Source: Lachnoanaerobaculum sanguinis (lineage in GTDB: Bacteria > Bacillota > Clostridia > Lachnospirales > Lachnospiraceae). Taken from it: 64,000 nucleotides of DNA. Each line of letters begins with the position of its first letter. Within the stretch, counting starts at the first letter, position 1. The position numbers and the translations under genes were made by a program. The notes under the pieces were generated by a model that worked only from the letters and a program-made list of their open reading frames with translations, was not told the origin of the DNA and searched no databases. Shown piece after piece: positions 33,962 through 42,999 of this stretch. The stretch spans positions 53,709 through 117,708 of the forward strand of contig NZ_BTHK01000011.1 of assembly GCF_033242365.1 (NCBI RefSeq), in the 5' to 3' direction.

Positions 33962-34813
33962 ATGAAAGATAAGGACATAACTCAAAAGATGCTTGAAAAG
34001 TACAATGATGTATTTGCTGATATCTTAAATGTACTTTTATTTGACGGCAAAGATGTAGTTGATGAATCTTCATTGTCGGATGCACTGCCAATGAGTATGC
34101 TTAAGATAGGAAGTAATGTCAGATTACAGGAGAGAGATATTGCAAAATACTGGCAAAACAGTAAAATAAATATATCACTGTTTGGATTAGAGAATCAGAC
34201 AAGACCTGATAAGTTAATGCCTCTTAGAGTGTTCGGATATGACGGTACAGAGTATGTAAATCAGACAAGAAAAGAAAACAGATATAAGGAAAAGTATCCT
34301 GTGATTACTTTAGTCTTATATCTTGGGTATGATAAAAGATGGAATTATCCTACTACACTTTTAGAAATATTGAATGTACATAATGATATAAAATCTTATG
34401 TAAATGATTTTAAGATTAACCTTTTTGAAATTGCATATCTGGACAGAGTAAAAATTGATTTATTTAAAAGTGACTTTAAAATATTGGCGGATTATCTGTA
34501 TCAAATGCGAACAAAGAGAGACTATACTGCTGATAAAACTACAATTGAGCATGTTGAAGAGTTACTGTATCTGATGAGTGCAATGACCGGAGATAACAGA
34601 TTTGAAGAAACTATAAATGAGCTGAAGGGAAAGGAGAATGTTAATATGTGCGAAGTACTTGATAGAGTTGAAGCAAGGGGAGTAGAGAGGGGAAGGCTTG
34701 AAGGTGCTGTAACTACTCTTGCATCCTTAGTAAAAGACGGAATATTAAGTATTGAAGATGCCGCAAAAAGAGCAAATATGAGTGTTGAAGTGTTCAAAAA
34801 ATATATTTATTGA
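33962..34813 (+). CDS. Rpn-family PD-(D/E)XK nuclease / putative transposase
   Basis: 283 residues from the ATG at 33962, chosen for the purine-rich AGGGGGAAGAG just upstream. The N-terminal half matches Rpn-type recombination-promoting nucleases: KDITQKMLEKYNDVFADILN, then LQERDIAKYW and INISLFGLENQT, where the Asp, the Glu and Gln/Asn positions fit the PD-(D/E)XK core. The C-terminal end (GVERGRLEGAVTTLASLVKDG) is the charged helical tail typical of the family. Rpn genes are often multi-copy and mobile by recombination. It lies between the Tad locus and the SCIFF genes with no evident link to either. Confidence 0.85.
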   Translation: MKDKDITQKMLEKYNDVFADILNVLLFDGKDVVDESSLSDALPMSMLKIGSNVRLQERDIAKYWQNSKINISLFGLENQTRPDKLMPLRVFGYDGTEYVNQTRKENRYKEKYPVITLVLYLGYDKRWNYPTTLLEILNVHNDIKSYVNDFKINLFEIAYLDRVKIDLFKSDFKILADYLYQMRTKRDYTADKTTIEHVEELLYLMSAMTGDNRFEETINELKGKENVNMCEVLDRVEARGVERGRLEGAVTTLASLVKDGILSIEDAAKRANMSVEVFKKYIY

Positions 34814-34838
34814 AAAAGATATTTACTTATGCTAAAAT
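34810..34838 (+). promoter_or_regulatory. scfA: Promoter of scfA with extended -10
   Basis: TTGAAA (34810-34815), 17 bases, TAAAAT (34833-34838) preceded by TG at the extended -10 position. The -35 box overlaps the stop codon of the nuclease gene. An 8-bp inverted repeat (34828-34835 with 34842-34849) covers the -10 box. Confidence 0.6.
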
Positions 34839-34857
34839 GAGTTAGCATAAAGCTTGT

Positions 34858-34872
34858 TGTCGTAGTACGACA
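34858..34872 (+). other. Leader hairpin before scfA
   Basis: TGTCGT (34858-34863), loop AGT, ACGACA (34867-34872): a perfect 6-bp stem ending four bases before the AAGGAG ribosome site. It may stabilise the short scfA mRNA. Confidence 0.45.
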
Positions 34873-34888
34873 TAGAAGGAGAATGTAT

Positions 34889-35035
34889 ATGAAGCATGTT
34901 GTTACTTTAAATGAGAAAACTCTTAAAGAGAGCTTAAAGCGTGGTGGTTGTGGCGAGTGCCAAACTTCTTGTCAGTCAGCTTGCAAGACATCTTGCACAG
35001 TTGGAAACCAGGGTTGTGAGAATCCTAACAGATAA
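34889..35035 (+). CDS. scfA: SCIFF precursor peptide (six cysteines in forty-five residues)
   Basis: 48 residues, starting MKHVVTLNEKTLKES and carrying six cysteines at 21, 24, 28, 32, 36 and 43 in a C-terminal core (GGCGECQTSCQSACKTSC, then a last Cys after NQG). This is the SCIFF ribosomal peptide found across Clostridia, whose cysteines are joined by the adjacent radical-SAM enzyme into thioether links. AAGGAG seven bases upstream picks this ATG over one two codons earlier. Cellular function is unknown in the family. Nearly every Clostridia genome has one copy, which argues for a core role rather than a toxin. Confidence 0.96.
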   Translation: MKHVVTLNEKTLKESLKRGGCGECQTSCQSACKTSCTVGNQGCENPNR

Positions 35036-35053
35036 GACGCTTGTATCAAAAAC

Positions 35054-35090
35054 CCCCCTTCGCGGTCATAGACTGTTAAGGGGGCTTTTC
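35054..35090 (+). terminator. Terminator or attenuator between scfA and scfB
   Basis: CCCCCTT (35054-35060) pairs with AAGGGGG (35078-35084), loop of 17 bases, then CTTTT. Partial read-through would give much more precursor mRNA than maturase mRNA, a common need in peptide-modification systems. Confidence 0.8.
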
Positions 35091-35129
35091 ATGTTGTAAA
35101 ATTTGCTTCATGATAGAAAGAGGAATAAT

Positions 35130-36521
35130 TTGTTACACCAATATAAGAATAACGGATATAATATAGTTTTAGATGTCAATTCAGGTTCTGTTCATGTAGT
35201 TGATGAGCTTATGTATGATGCAATGGAACTTGGTGAAAAGCTTATTGGAGAGATAGATGCTCCGATAAACTTAAGTGATGAGATAAAAGCTGATATTAAA
35301 TCAGGTTTGAAGGATAAGTACAGTGATGAGGAAATAGATGAGGCTATATCCGATATACAGGAGCTTATAAATGCGGAAGAGCTTTATACCAAGGATACTT
35401 ATGAGCTGTACATCAATGATTTTAAAGAGAGAGAAACAGTTGTAAAGGCACTCTGTCTTCATATCGCTCACGATTGTAATCTTGCATGTAAATACTGCTT
35501 TGCCGAAGAGGGAGAGTATCATGGCAGAAGAGCTCTTATGAGCTATGATGTCGGAAAGAGAGCGCTTGATTTCCTTGTAGCCAATTCGGGAAACAGAAGG
35601 AATTTGGAAGTAGACTTCTTTGGAGGTGAGCCGCTTATGAACTGGCAGGTGGTAAAAGAACTTGTAAAATATGGCAGAAGCCTGGAAGAAGCCAATAATA
35701 AGAAATTCAGATTTACAATTACTACAAACGGAATGCTTTTGAATGACGAAATTATGGAATTTTGCAATCAGGAGATGTCAAATGTAGTACTCAGCTTGGA
35801 CGGCAGAAAAGAAGTTAATGATGCTATGCGTCCTACCAGAGGAGGCAAAGGCAGCTATGATGTTATAGTTCCTAAGTTTGTAAAATTTGCAGAAAGCAGA
35901 GGCACAAAGGATTACTATATCAGAGGTACTTTTACAAGAAATAATCTTGAGTTTTCAAAGGATGTATTGCATTTTGCAGACCTTGGATTTAAGCAGACAA
36001 GTATGGAGCCTGTAGTAGGTGAAGACGGTGAAGCCTATGCAATCAGAGAAGAAGACATTCCAAAGATTATGGAAGAGTATGATAAGCTTGCGGTAGAATA
36101 TATCAAGAGAAAGAAGGAAGGAAGAGGATTCAATTTCTTCCACTTCAATATAGATTTGACTCAGGGACCATGTGTTGCAAAGAGACTTTCAGGATGTGGT
36201 TCGGGAACGGAATACTTGGCGGTTACACCTTGGGGTGATCTATATCCATGTCATCAATTTGTCGGAAAAGATGAGTTCTTGCTTGGAAATGTCTTTGACG
36301 GTTTGAAGAGAAAAGACATCAGTAATGAGTTTAAGCTATGCAATGTTTACGCTAAGCCAAAGTGTAAGGATTGCTATGCAAGATTTTATTGTAGTGGAGG
36401 ATGTGCGGCTAATTCTTATAGCTTCCACGGCTCTATTACAGATACTTATGATATCGGTTGCGAACTTCAAAAAAAGAGAATTGAGTGTGCAATAATGATA
36501 AAAGCAGCGTTAGCTGGGTAA
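35130..36521 (+). CDS. scfB: SCIFF radical-SAM maturase
   Basis: 463 residues from a TTG at 35130, chosen because the product then begins MLHQYKNNGYNIVLDVNSG, as in other SCIFF maturases, and AGAGGA lies 6 bases upstream; a longer frame starts within the terminator tail. The N-terminal part binds the precursor. The radical-SAM motif CNLACKYC has cysteines 116, 120 and 123. The C-terminal SPASM region contains GSGTEYLAVTPWGDLYPCHQ and CKDCYARFYCSGGC, which bind auxiliary [4Fe-4S] clusters. The family forms sulfur-to-alpha-carbon thioether links on SCIFF. Confidence 0.96.
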   Translation: MLHQYKNNGYNIVLDVNSGSVHVVDELMYDAMELGEKLIGEIDAPINLSDEIKADIKSGLKDKYSDEEIDEAISDIQELINAEELYTKDTYELYINDFKERETVVKALCLHIAHDCNLACKYCFAEEGEYHGRRALMSYDVGKRALDFLVANSGNRRNLEVDFFGGEPLMNWQVVKELVKYGRSLEEANNKKFRFTITTNGMLLNDEIMEFCNQEMSNVVLSLDGRKEVNDAMRPTRGGKGSYDVIVPKFVKFAESRGTKDYYIRGTFTRNNLEFSKDVLHFADLGFKQTSMEPVVGEDGEAYAIREEDIPKIMEEYDKLAVEYIKRKKEGRGFNFFHFNIDLTQGPCVAKRLSGCGSGTEYLAVTPWGDLYPCHQFVGKDEFLLGNVFDGLKRKDISNEFKLCNVYAKPKCKDCYARFYCSGGCAANSYSFHGSITDTYDIGCELQKKRIECAIMIKAALAG

Positions 36522-36535
36522 AATAGGAGAAGATA

Positions 36536-38890
36536 ATGAAGGACAATAAGCAAAAGGGCTTAGCCTCTCTGTTTATCACAGTTGTGGTTTTGGTATTTTT
36601 CGGTTTTCTTGCTTACAATGTTTTATCTGCAGGTAAGGGTAATACCGGTGCTGTAGCAACAAGTGAGACTACCATATCAAATGAGAGCGGTAAAGTGACC
36701 GGAGATGAGGCAACAGACAGTGATGTAGCTGATGAAATAGGTAAAACTTCCAAATTCAGTACAGGTAAAATAAAACTTGGACTTGATTTGGCAGGTGGTG
36801 TAAGTATTACTTACCAAACAGTTGAGCCGAATCCGTCAGATGAGGATATGGCGGACACTATCTATAAGTTGCAGCAGAGAGTACAGAATTACTCAACAGA
36901 GGCTGAAGTTTACAGAGAGGGTGGCAATAGAATTAATATTGATATCCCGGGTGTATCTGATGCCAATGCAATACTTGACGAACTTGGAAAACCTGGTTCT
37001 TTGATCTTTGTAGATCCACAGGGTAATACTGTACTTACAGGTGATCAGGTGGCAACAGCCAAAGCCGGTATTATAGATAATAACGGTAACAGTGAGTATG
37101 TTGTATCACTTACATTTACAGATGAGGGTTCAAAGGCTTTTGCAGAGGCTACTGCAAGACTTATCGGACAGAGAATTGCTATTATATACGACAATGTTAT
37201 TTATTCAAATCCTACAGTTCAGACTGCTATAACAGGCGGAACGGCACAGATTACAGGTATGACTTCATACGATGAAGCAAAGAATCTTGCTTCTACTATA
37301 CGTATAGGTTCACTTTCACTTGAGCTTGAAGAGCTTAGAAGTAATGTGGTAGGAGCAAAGCTTGGACAGGAAGCCATATCTACAAGTATGAAGGCTGCTG
37401 CAGTAGGATTTGTGATCCTTGCAGTATTTATGGTGGCGGTATTCTTACTTCCGGGATTTGCATCGGTACTTGCACTTTCATTATATGTTATACTTGAGAT
37501 TTTACTCTTATCTGCATTTGAAATCACACTGACATTGCCGGGTATTGCCGGTATCATACTCTCAATCGGTATGGCGGTGGATGCAAATGTAATTATTTTT
37601 ACCAGAATCAAGGAAGAAATCGGACTTGGTAAGAGCGTAAATGAAGCTATCAATTTAGGATTTAAGAAGGCTTTGTCAGCTATCGTTGACGGAAATGTTA
37701 CTACACTTATAGCCGCAGCTGTACTTTATCTTAGAGGTTCAGGTACTGTAAAGGGATTTGCACAGACACTTGCACTCGGTATTATACTGTCAATGTTTAC
37801 AGCACTTTTTGTTACAAGATTTATAATGAAGGCTTTCTACAATATAGGGCTTGATAATCCTAAGCTTTATGGTAAGAAACTTGCGGCAAAGCCTATAAAT
37901 TTTGTCGGAATGAAGAATATAACGATTGCAGTTTCAGTAGTTGTTATACTTGCAGGTATTTTCGGTGCAGGAGTAAATAAGGCAAAATATGGAGATCTGT
38001 TCAACTACGGTATAGACTTCAGAGGCGGAACATCTACAAATGTTACATTTAATGAAGATTATTCACTTGACAGAATCTCAAAAGAGGTTGTGCCTGTAGT
38101 AGAATCAGTAACAGGTGAAGCTGGAACACAGACACAAAAGGTCGAAGGTTCAAATGAGGTTATCATAAAGACACGTACACTTTCAGTAGACGAGAGAGAG
38201 AAACTTAACAGTGCTCTTGCTCAAAAATTCGGTGTGGATGCCGAGAAGATCACAGCAGAGTCAATATCAGGTGCTGTAAGTTCCGAGATGAAGAAAGATG
38301 CTGTTGTAGCTACAGTTATTGCTACAATACTTATGCTTCTTTATATCTGGTTCAGATTTAAAGACTTCAGATTTGCAACAAGTTCAGTGCTTGCGCTTGT
38401 ACATGATGTTTTAGTTGTAATTGCATTCTATGCACTGCTTCGTTGGAGTGTAGGCTCAACATTTATTGCATGTATCCTTACAATAGTAGGTTACTCCATA
38501 AATGCTACTATAGTAATATTTGACAGAATAAGAGAGAATAAGGCATTATTGCCAAAGGCTACAAAAGAAGAGATTATAAATACAAGTGTAACCGAGACTC
38601 TTACAAGAAGTATTTATTCATCACTTACTACATTTATCATGATTTTCGTACTCTTTATAATGGGAGTTTCTTCTATCAGAGAGTTTGCATTACCGATCAT
38701 GGTAGGTATCGTAGCAGGTACATATTCTTCCGTATTCTTATCAAGTATCTTCTGGTACATCTTTAGCAACAGATTTGATAAAAAAATCGAGCAGAAGAAG
38801 GAAGAGCAGAAGGCCGAAAAAGCTAAGAATAAGAAGAAAAAAGATAAAAAAGTTGAAATAAATAAAGACAGCAATGGTGCTGTAGTTTAG
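36536..38890 (+). CDS. secDF: Protein translocase subunit SecDF (fused)
   Basis: 784 residues. SecD and SecF are joined in one chain. The SecD half has TM1 (about 8-28), LGLDLAGGVSITYQ near 82, the periplasmic-type P1 domain, and five membrane segments (about 285-435). The SecF half starts near 455, with YGIDFRGGTSTNVTF near 500 and its own six segments. SecDF uses the proton or sodium gradient to help pull proteins out of SecYEG. The C-terminal tail is Lys-rich. It follows scfB after 14 bases, a linkage known in Clostridia. Confidence 0.95.
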   Translation: MKDNKQKGLASLFITVVVLVFFGFLAYNVLSAGKGNTGAVATSETTISNESGKVTGDEATDSDVADEIGKTSKFSTGKIKLGLDLAGGVSITYQTVEPNPSDEDMADTIYKLQQRVQNYSTEAEVYREGGNRINIDIPGVSDANAILDELGKPGSLIFVDPQGNTVLTGDQVATAKAGIIDNNGNSEYVVSLTFTDEGSKAFAEATARLIGQRIAIIYDNVIYSNPTVQTAITGGTAQITGMTSYDEAKNLASTIRIGSLSLELEELRSNVVGAKLGQEAISTSMKAAAVGFVILAVFMVAVFLLPGFASVLALSLYVILEILLLSAFEITLTLPGIAGIILSIGMAVDANVIIFTRIKEEIGLGKSVNEAINLGFKKALSAIVDGNVTTLIAAAVLYLRGSGTVKGFAQTLALGIILSMFTALFVTRFIMKAFYNIGLDNPKLYGKKLAAKPINFVGMKNITIAVSVVVILAGIFGAGVNKAKYGDLFNYGIDFRGGTSTNVTFNEDYSLDRISKEVVPVVESVTGEAGTQTQKVEGSNEVIIKTRTLSVDEREKLNSALAQKFGVDAEKITAESISGAVSSEMKKDAVVATVIATILMLLYIWFRFKDFRFATSSVLALVHDVLVVIAFYALLRWSVGSTFIACILTIVGYSINATIVIFDRIRENKALLPKATKEEIINTSVTETLTRSIYSSLTTFIMIFVLFIMGVSSIREFALPIMVGIVAGTYSSVFLSSIFWYIFSNRFDKKIEQKKEEQKAEKAKNKKKKDKKVEINKDSNGAVV

Positions 38891-38897
38891 GTATTTT

Positions 38898-40034
38898 ATG
38901 AAATATGAAATAAAGGCTGTGGACAATAGAGCAAAAAGCGCTACTATGGAAACAGTGCATGGTACCGTAGAGACACCGCTTTTTATGAATGTCGGAACTG
39001 TAGCCGCTATAAAAGGAGCTGTCTCGACGGATGACCTTAAGGAAATAGGTTGTCAGGTTGAGCTCTCAAACACCTATCATCTGCACGTAAGAACAGGTGA
39101 CAAACTTATAAAAGAGTTTGGAGGTTTACATGAGTTTATGCATTGGGACAGGCCGATACTGACAGATTCGGGCGGTTTTCAGGTGTTTTCACTGGCTAAA
39201 CTCAGAAAAATTAAGGAAGAGGGCGTCGCTTTCAATTCACATATTGACGGAAGAAAGATATTCATGGGACCTGAAGAGAGTATGCAAATACAATCAAATT
39301 TGGGCTCTACAATAGCAATGGCATTTGATGAATGTCCTCCGGCACTTGCGGAGAGAAGATACATAGAGGAATCTGTGGCACGTACTACCAGATGGTTGCA
39401 AAGATGTAAGGTAGAGATGGACAGGCTCAATTCATTGGAGAATACCATAAATAAGGAGCAGTTGCTCTTCGGTATAAACCAAGGCGGAGTTATTGACGAC
39501 ATCAGAATTTCACATGCAAAAGAAATAAGCGAGATTAACCTTGACGGATATGCAATAGGCGGTCTGGCTGTCGGTGAGAGCCATGAAGAGATGTACCATA
39601 TACTTGATGTAACTGTTGAACATCTGCCAAAGGATAAGCCTACATATCTTATGGGTGTAGGTACCCCTATAAATATTCTTGAAGCGGTAGACAGGGGAGT
39701 GGATTTCTTTGACTGTGTATATCCGAGCAGAAACGGTAGACATGGACATGTATATACAAACTATGGAAAGCTGAACCTTTTCAACAAGAAATATGAGCTT
39801 GATAAAAGACCTATAGAAGAGGGATGTAACTGTCCGGCCTGTAGATCATATTCAAGGGGCTATATCAGACATTTGCTGAAGGCAAATGAAATGCTTGGTA
39901 TGCGTCTTTGTGTATTGCACAATTTATATTTCTATAATACAATGATGAGTGAAATTCGCACAGCTATACGCGAAAATAGATATACAGAATATAAAAATAA
40001 CAAAATTAGAACCATGCTTGAAGGTTCTAAATAG
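38898..40034 (+). CDS. tgt: tRNA-guanine transglycosylase (queuine tRNA-ribosyltransferase)
   Basis: 378 residues, full length. Tgt exchanges guanine 34 of GUN-anticodon tRNAs for preQ1. Seen are the LTDSGGFQVFSL active-site segment with its Asp near 90, the nucleophile region DFFDCVYPSRNGRHG (Asp near 273), and the zinc ligands CNCPACRSYSRGYIRHL followed by a His near the C-terminus. It begins 7 bases after secDF and is followed by yajC. The tgt-yajC-secDF linkage is common in bacteria. Confidence 0.96.
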   Translation: MKYEIKAVDNRAKSATMETVHGTVETPLFMNVGTVAAIKGAVSTDDLKEIGCQVELSNTYHLHVRTGDKLIKEFGGLHEFMHWDRPILTDSGGFQVFSLAKLRKIKEEGVAFNSHIDGRKIFMGPEESMQIQSNLGSTIAMAFDECPPALAERRYIEESVARTTRWLQRCKVEMDRLNSLENTINKEQLLFGINQGGVIDDIRISHAKEISEINLDGYAIGGLAVGESHEEMYHILDVTVEHLPKDKPTYLMGVGTPINILEAVDRGVDFFDCVYPSRNGRHGHVYTNYGKLNLFNKKYELDKRPIEEGCNCPACRSYSRGYIRHLLKANEMLGMRLCVLHNLYFYNTMMSEIRTAIRENRYTEYKNNKIRTMLEGSK

Positions 40035-40041
40035 GAGGACT

Positions 40042-40350
40042 ATGAATATTTTGGCAACTGCGAATGCAGGTGGTGGTTTTGGAGTAGGTGCGATTGCAAT
40101 GTATGTAGTGTTTATAGGAGCTATATTTTATTTTATGGCCTATAGACCTAATAAAAAAGAAAAAGCTAAGCAGGCTGAGCTTTTTGCAAGTTTAGAAGTT
40201 GGTGATACGGTAGAGACTGCATCAGGATTTTATGGTGTATTGATTGATATTACAGATGATACTGTGATAGTGGAGTTTGGAAACAATAAAAATTGCCGTA
40301 TTCCGATGAGAAAAGATGCCATTGTAAAGAACGAAAAGATGACATTATAA
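40042..40350 (+). CDS. yajC: Preprotein translocase accessory subunit YajC
   Basis: 102 residues from the ATG at 40042, just after AGGAGGAC. One hydrophobic helix (about 13-35, AIAMYVVFIGAIFYFMAYRP) is followed by the KKEKAKQAELFASLEVGDTVETASGFYG segment (interrupted here in reading by its Gly-Asp), typical of YajC, which associates with SecDF. It is the last gene before a strong terminator. Confidence 0.93.
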   Translation: MNILATANAGGGFGVGAIAMYVVFIGAIFYFMAYRPNKKEKAKQAELFASLEVGDTVETASGFYGVLIDITDDTVIVEFGNNKNCRIPMRKDAIVKNEKMTL

Positions 40351-40364
40351 AATAAGACAAAATC

Positions 40365-40391
40365 AAAGCACATCTTCGGATGTGCTTTTTT
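40365..40391 (+). terminator. Terminator after yajC
   Basis: AAAGCACATC (40365-40374), TTCG tetraloop, GATGTGCTTT (40379-40388), then more T. It closes the scf-sec-tgt unit. Confidence 0.93.
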
Positions 40392-40403
40392 GGAAAGGTG
40401 GAT

Positions 40404-41399
40404 ATGGATAGTTATATAGTGCTGGATTTGGAATGGAACCAAAGTCCTAACGGCAGAGAATACAGCAATAAAGATCTTCCCTTTGAAATAATAGAAATAG
40501 GAGCGGTAAAGCTTGATTCAAAGCTTAAAAAAGTCGATGAATTTCATAGAGTAATAAAGCCCACAGTTTATAAAAAGATGCATTTTAAGGTACATGAGGT
40601 GGTACAGATAGGTATCGGAGAGCTGAAGAAAAAAGGAGTTCCTTTTACAGAAGCTATAAAGGATTTCTTTGAGTTTTGTGAGCTTGACAATAAGCAAAAA
40701 AAGACCATACTCTGTACATGGGGAAATCTCGATTTGGTGGAACTTCAAAGAAATATGAAATTTTACGATGTGGAAAATAAATTTGAGTATCCTTTGTTTT
40801 ACTATGATATTCAAAAGCTCTTCAACATAAGATACCCTAACGGAGAACAGGACAGGATACCTCTTGAAAGAGCTGTGAATATGCTGAATATTGAGAATAA
40901 CAGACCTTTTCATCATGCTTTAGATGATGCCGTATATACAGCCAAAGTAATGCAAAATATGGATTTCGGACCTGTAAGTGAATATTATTCACTTGACTAT
41001 TATCGTGTACCGAGAAGCAGTGAAGAGGAAATATATTTGCATTTTTCGGGATATTCAAAGTTTGTATCCACTCTGTTTCCTACAAAGGAAGAGGCGATAG
41101 CGGATAAGCATAATTCAGATCTTATTTGTGACAGATGCAACAGAATGTTAAAGAAAAAAATAAAATGGTTTTCAACAAATCAGAGGAATTACTACTGTGT
41201 AGGAATCTGCCCTGAACATGGAATTGTGAAGGGGAAAATAAGAGTAAGAAAAAATAATGACGGATACTATGTAATAAAGACTACAAAGGTTGTAGATACG
41301 GCAACCTTTGAAGAAATCAGAGAAAAGTACGAAGAGAGTAAGCAAAAGAGATTGATTAAGAGCAAAAGAAGGTTTTTAAAAGATTCGGAAGAGGTATAA
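40404..41399 (+). CDS. DEDDh 3'-5' exonuclease with C-terminal zinc-ribbon-like part
   Basis: 331 residues from the ATG at 40404, after AAAGGTGG. The N-terminal 190 residues form an RNase T / DnaQ exonuclease fold: Exo I VLDLEWNQ, Exo II CTWGNLDLVEL, Exo III FHHALDDAVYT. The C-terminal part has paired cysteines (CDRC and CVGICPEHG), which may bind zinc and contact nucleic acid. It resembles KapD-type proteins, but the cellular substrate (DNA or RNA) cannot be told from sequence. Confidence 0.85.
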   Translation: MDSYIVLDLEWNQSPNGREYSNKDLPFEIIEIGAVKLDSKLKKVDEFHRVIKPTVYKKMHFKVHEVVQIGIGELKKKGVPFTEAIKDFFEFCELDNKQKKTILCTWGNLDLVELQRNMKFYDVENKFEYPLFYYDIQKLFNIRYPNGEQDRIPLERAVNMLNIENNRPFHHALDDAVYTAKVMQNMDFGPVSEYYSLDYYRVPRSSEEEIYLHFSGYSKFVSTLFPTKEEAIADKHNSDLICDRCNRMLKKKIKWFSTNQRNYYCVGICPEHGIVKGKIRVRKNNDGYYVIKTTKVVDTATFEEIREKYEESKQKRLIKSKRRFLKDSEEV

Positions 41400-42497
41400 T
41401 TGGAGCAGGAAATAAAAGAAACTATTGTAAAAAAGATAGATAAAAAAGATATTGATGAATTATATGGGGACGGAGATATTAAAGAGGCCGCAATTATAAT
41501 AAAAAATGGAGGCCTGGTGGCGTTTCCTACAGAAACGGTTTACGGACTGGGTGCAAATGCTCTGATGCCTGAAGCTGCAAAAAAGATCTATGCGGCAAAG
41601 GGCAGACCGAGCGACAATCCGTTGATAGTGCATATTTCAAAAACGGAAGACGTAAAAGATATTGCAAATGATATACCGGAGCTGTTTTATACTTTGGCAA
41701 ACAAGTTTTGGCCGGGACCTATGACTGTGGTATTAAAAAAGAAGAGCATTATACCGGATGCTACAAGCGGAGGCCTTGATACGGTTGCGATAAGACTTCC
41801 TGAGAGTAATATTGCAAGAGCTTTGATAGAAGTTTCAGGAGTACCGATAGCCGCACCGAGTGCAAATACTTCAGGCAGACCTTCTCCGACAAAAGCATCT
41901 CATGTATTTGAAGATATGAATTCCAAGATAGAAATGATAATAGACGGGGGTGAAGTCGGAATAGGTGTGGAGTCCACAATAGTGGATTTGACAGAAAATA
42001 CTCCGACACTGTTAAGACCGGGTGCAATTACTCTTGAAATGCTTAGAGATGTATGCGGCAATGTAAATATAGACCCTGCCATTGAGCATCTTTTATCAAC
42101 AGGAGAGGCTCCTAAGGCGCCGGGAATGAAATATAAGCACTATGCACCGAAGGCTGATATGAAGATGTTAAGAGGAAGTGAAAGTGCTGTATCAGATTAT
42201 CTGAGGGCACAGATAACGGAATCGAATATCGATACGGCGATACTTACAGTGGATGAACATAAAAGTGTTTTATTACAGCTTATAAACGAAAATAAAAAGG
42301 ATAATATAAAACTTTTGAGCCTCGGAAGTATAAAAGATATGAGCAGTATTGCCCACAATCTCTTTGATGTACTCAGAAAATGTGATGACCTTGGGGTAAA
42401 GAATATAATATCCGAGTCATTTGATGAGAGCGGTATCGGAAGAGCGGTAATGAACAGACTAAAGAAAGCTGCAGGCTTTAATATAATAGATTTATAG
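41400..42497 (+). CDS. tsaC: Threonylcarbamoyl-AMP synthase (Sua5/YwlC type)
   Basis: 365 residues from a TTG that directly follows the previous stop codon, with GAGG five bases upstream. The N-terminal YrdC domain (about 30-235) has GGLVAFPTETVYGLGANA, KGRPSDNPLIVHI and SANTSGRPSPT, the ATP- and threonine-binding regions. The linker PGMKYKHYAPKAD leads into the C-terminal Sua5 domain (about 250-365). The product makes threonylcarbamoyl-AMP for the t6A37 tRNA modification. It is the long two-domain form. Confidence 0.94.
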   Translation: MEQEIKETIVKKIDKKDIDELYGDGDIKEAAIIIKNGGLVAFPTETVYGLGANALMPEAAKKIYAAKGRPSDNPLIVHISKTEDVKDIANDIPELFYTLANKFWPGPMTVVLKKKSIIPDATSGGLDTVAIRLPESNIARALIEVSGVPIAAPSANTSGRPSPTKASHVFEDMNSKIEMIIDGGEVGIGVESTIVDLTENTPTLLRPGAITLEMLRDVCGNVNIDPAIEHLLSTGEAPKAPGMKYKHYAPKADMKMLRGSESAVSDYLRAQITESNIDTAILTVDEHKSVLLQLINENKKDNIKLLSLGSIKDMSSIAHNLFDVLRKCDDLGVKNIISESFDESGIGRAVMNRLKKAAGFNIIDL

Positions 42498-42504
42498 GTG
42501 GATT

Positions 42505-42999
42505 ATGAGCGAAAAGAGAGAAGATTATATAAACTGGGATGAATATTTTATAGGTGTTGCAAAGCTCAGTGCAAGAAGATCAAAGGATCCGAACACTCAG
42601 GTAGGTGCCTGTATAGTAAGTGAGGATAATAAGATACTGTCTATGGGATACAACGGATTTCCAAGAGGCTGTTCAGATGAAGATTTTCCATGGGGAAAGG
42701 AATTTGAACTTACAGATCCTTATAATGCAAAGTATCTGTATTCCACACATAGTGAGTTGAATGCAATATTAAACTACAGAGGAGGTTCTTTAGAGGGAAG
42801 TAAAATATATGTGACTTTATTTCCATGTAATGAATGTGCAAAGGCAATAATTCAGGCTGGGATAAAGACTATAATATATGAGGAGGATAAATATGCCTCA
42901 AGCCCTTCCGTAAGAGCCAGTAAAAGAATGTTGAATGCGGCAGGCGTAAGATATTATGAATATCAGCCAAGCGGAAGAAAAATAGAGATAACGGTATGA
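42505..42999 (+). CDS. Deoxycytidylate (dCMP) deaminase
   Basis: 164 residues, the usual size. The zinc-site motifs of the cytidine deaminase fold are HSELNAIL (His-x-Glu) and PCNECAKAI (Pro-Cys-x-x-Cys). The start INWDEYFIGVAKLSARRSKD and the QVGACIV segment are those of dCMP deaminases, which supply dUMP for dTMP synthesis. It overlaps nth by 4 bases. Confidence 0.92.
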   Translation: MSEKREDYINWDEYFIGVAKLSARRSKDPNTQVGACIVSEDNKILSMGYNGFPRGCSDEDFPWGKEFELTDPYNAKYLYSTHSELNAILNYRGGSLEGSKIYVTLFPCNECAKAIIQAGIKTIIYEEDKYASSPSVRASKRMLNAAGVRYYEYQPSGRKIEITV

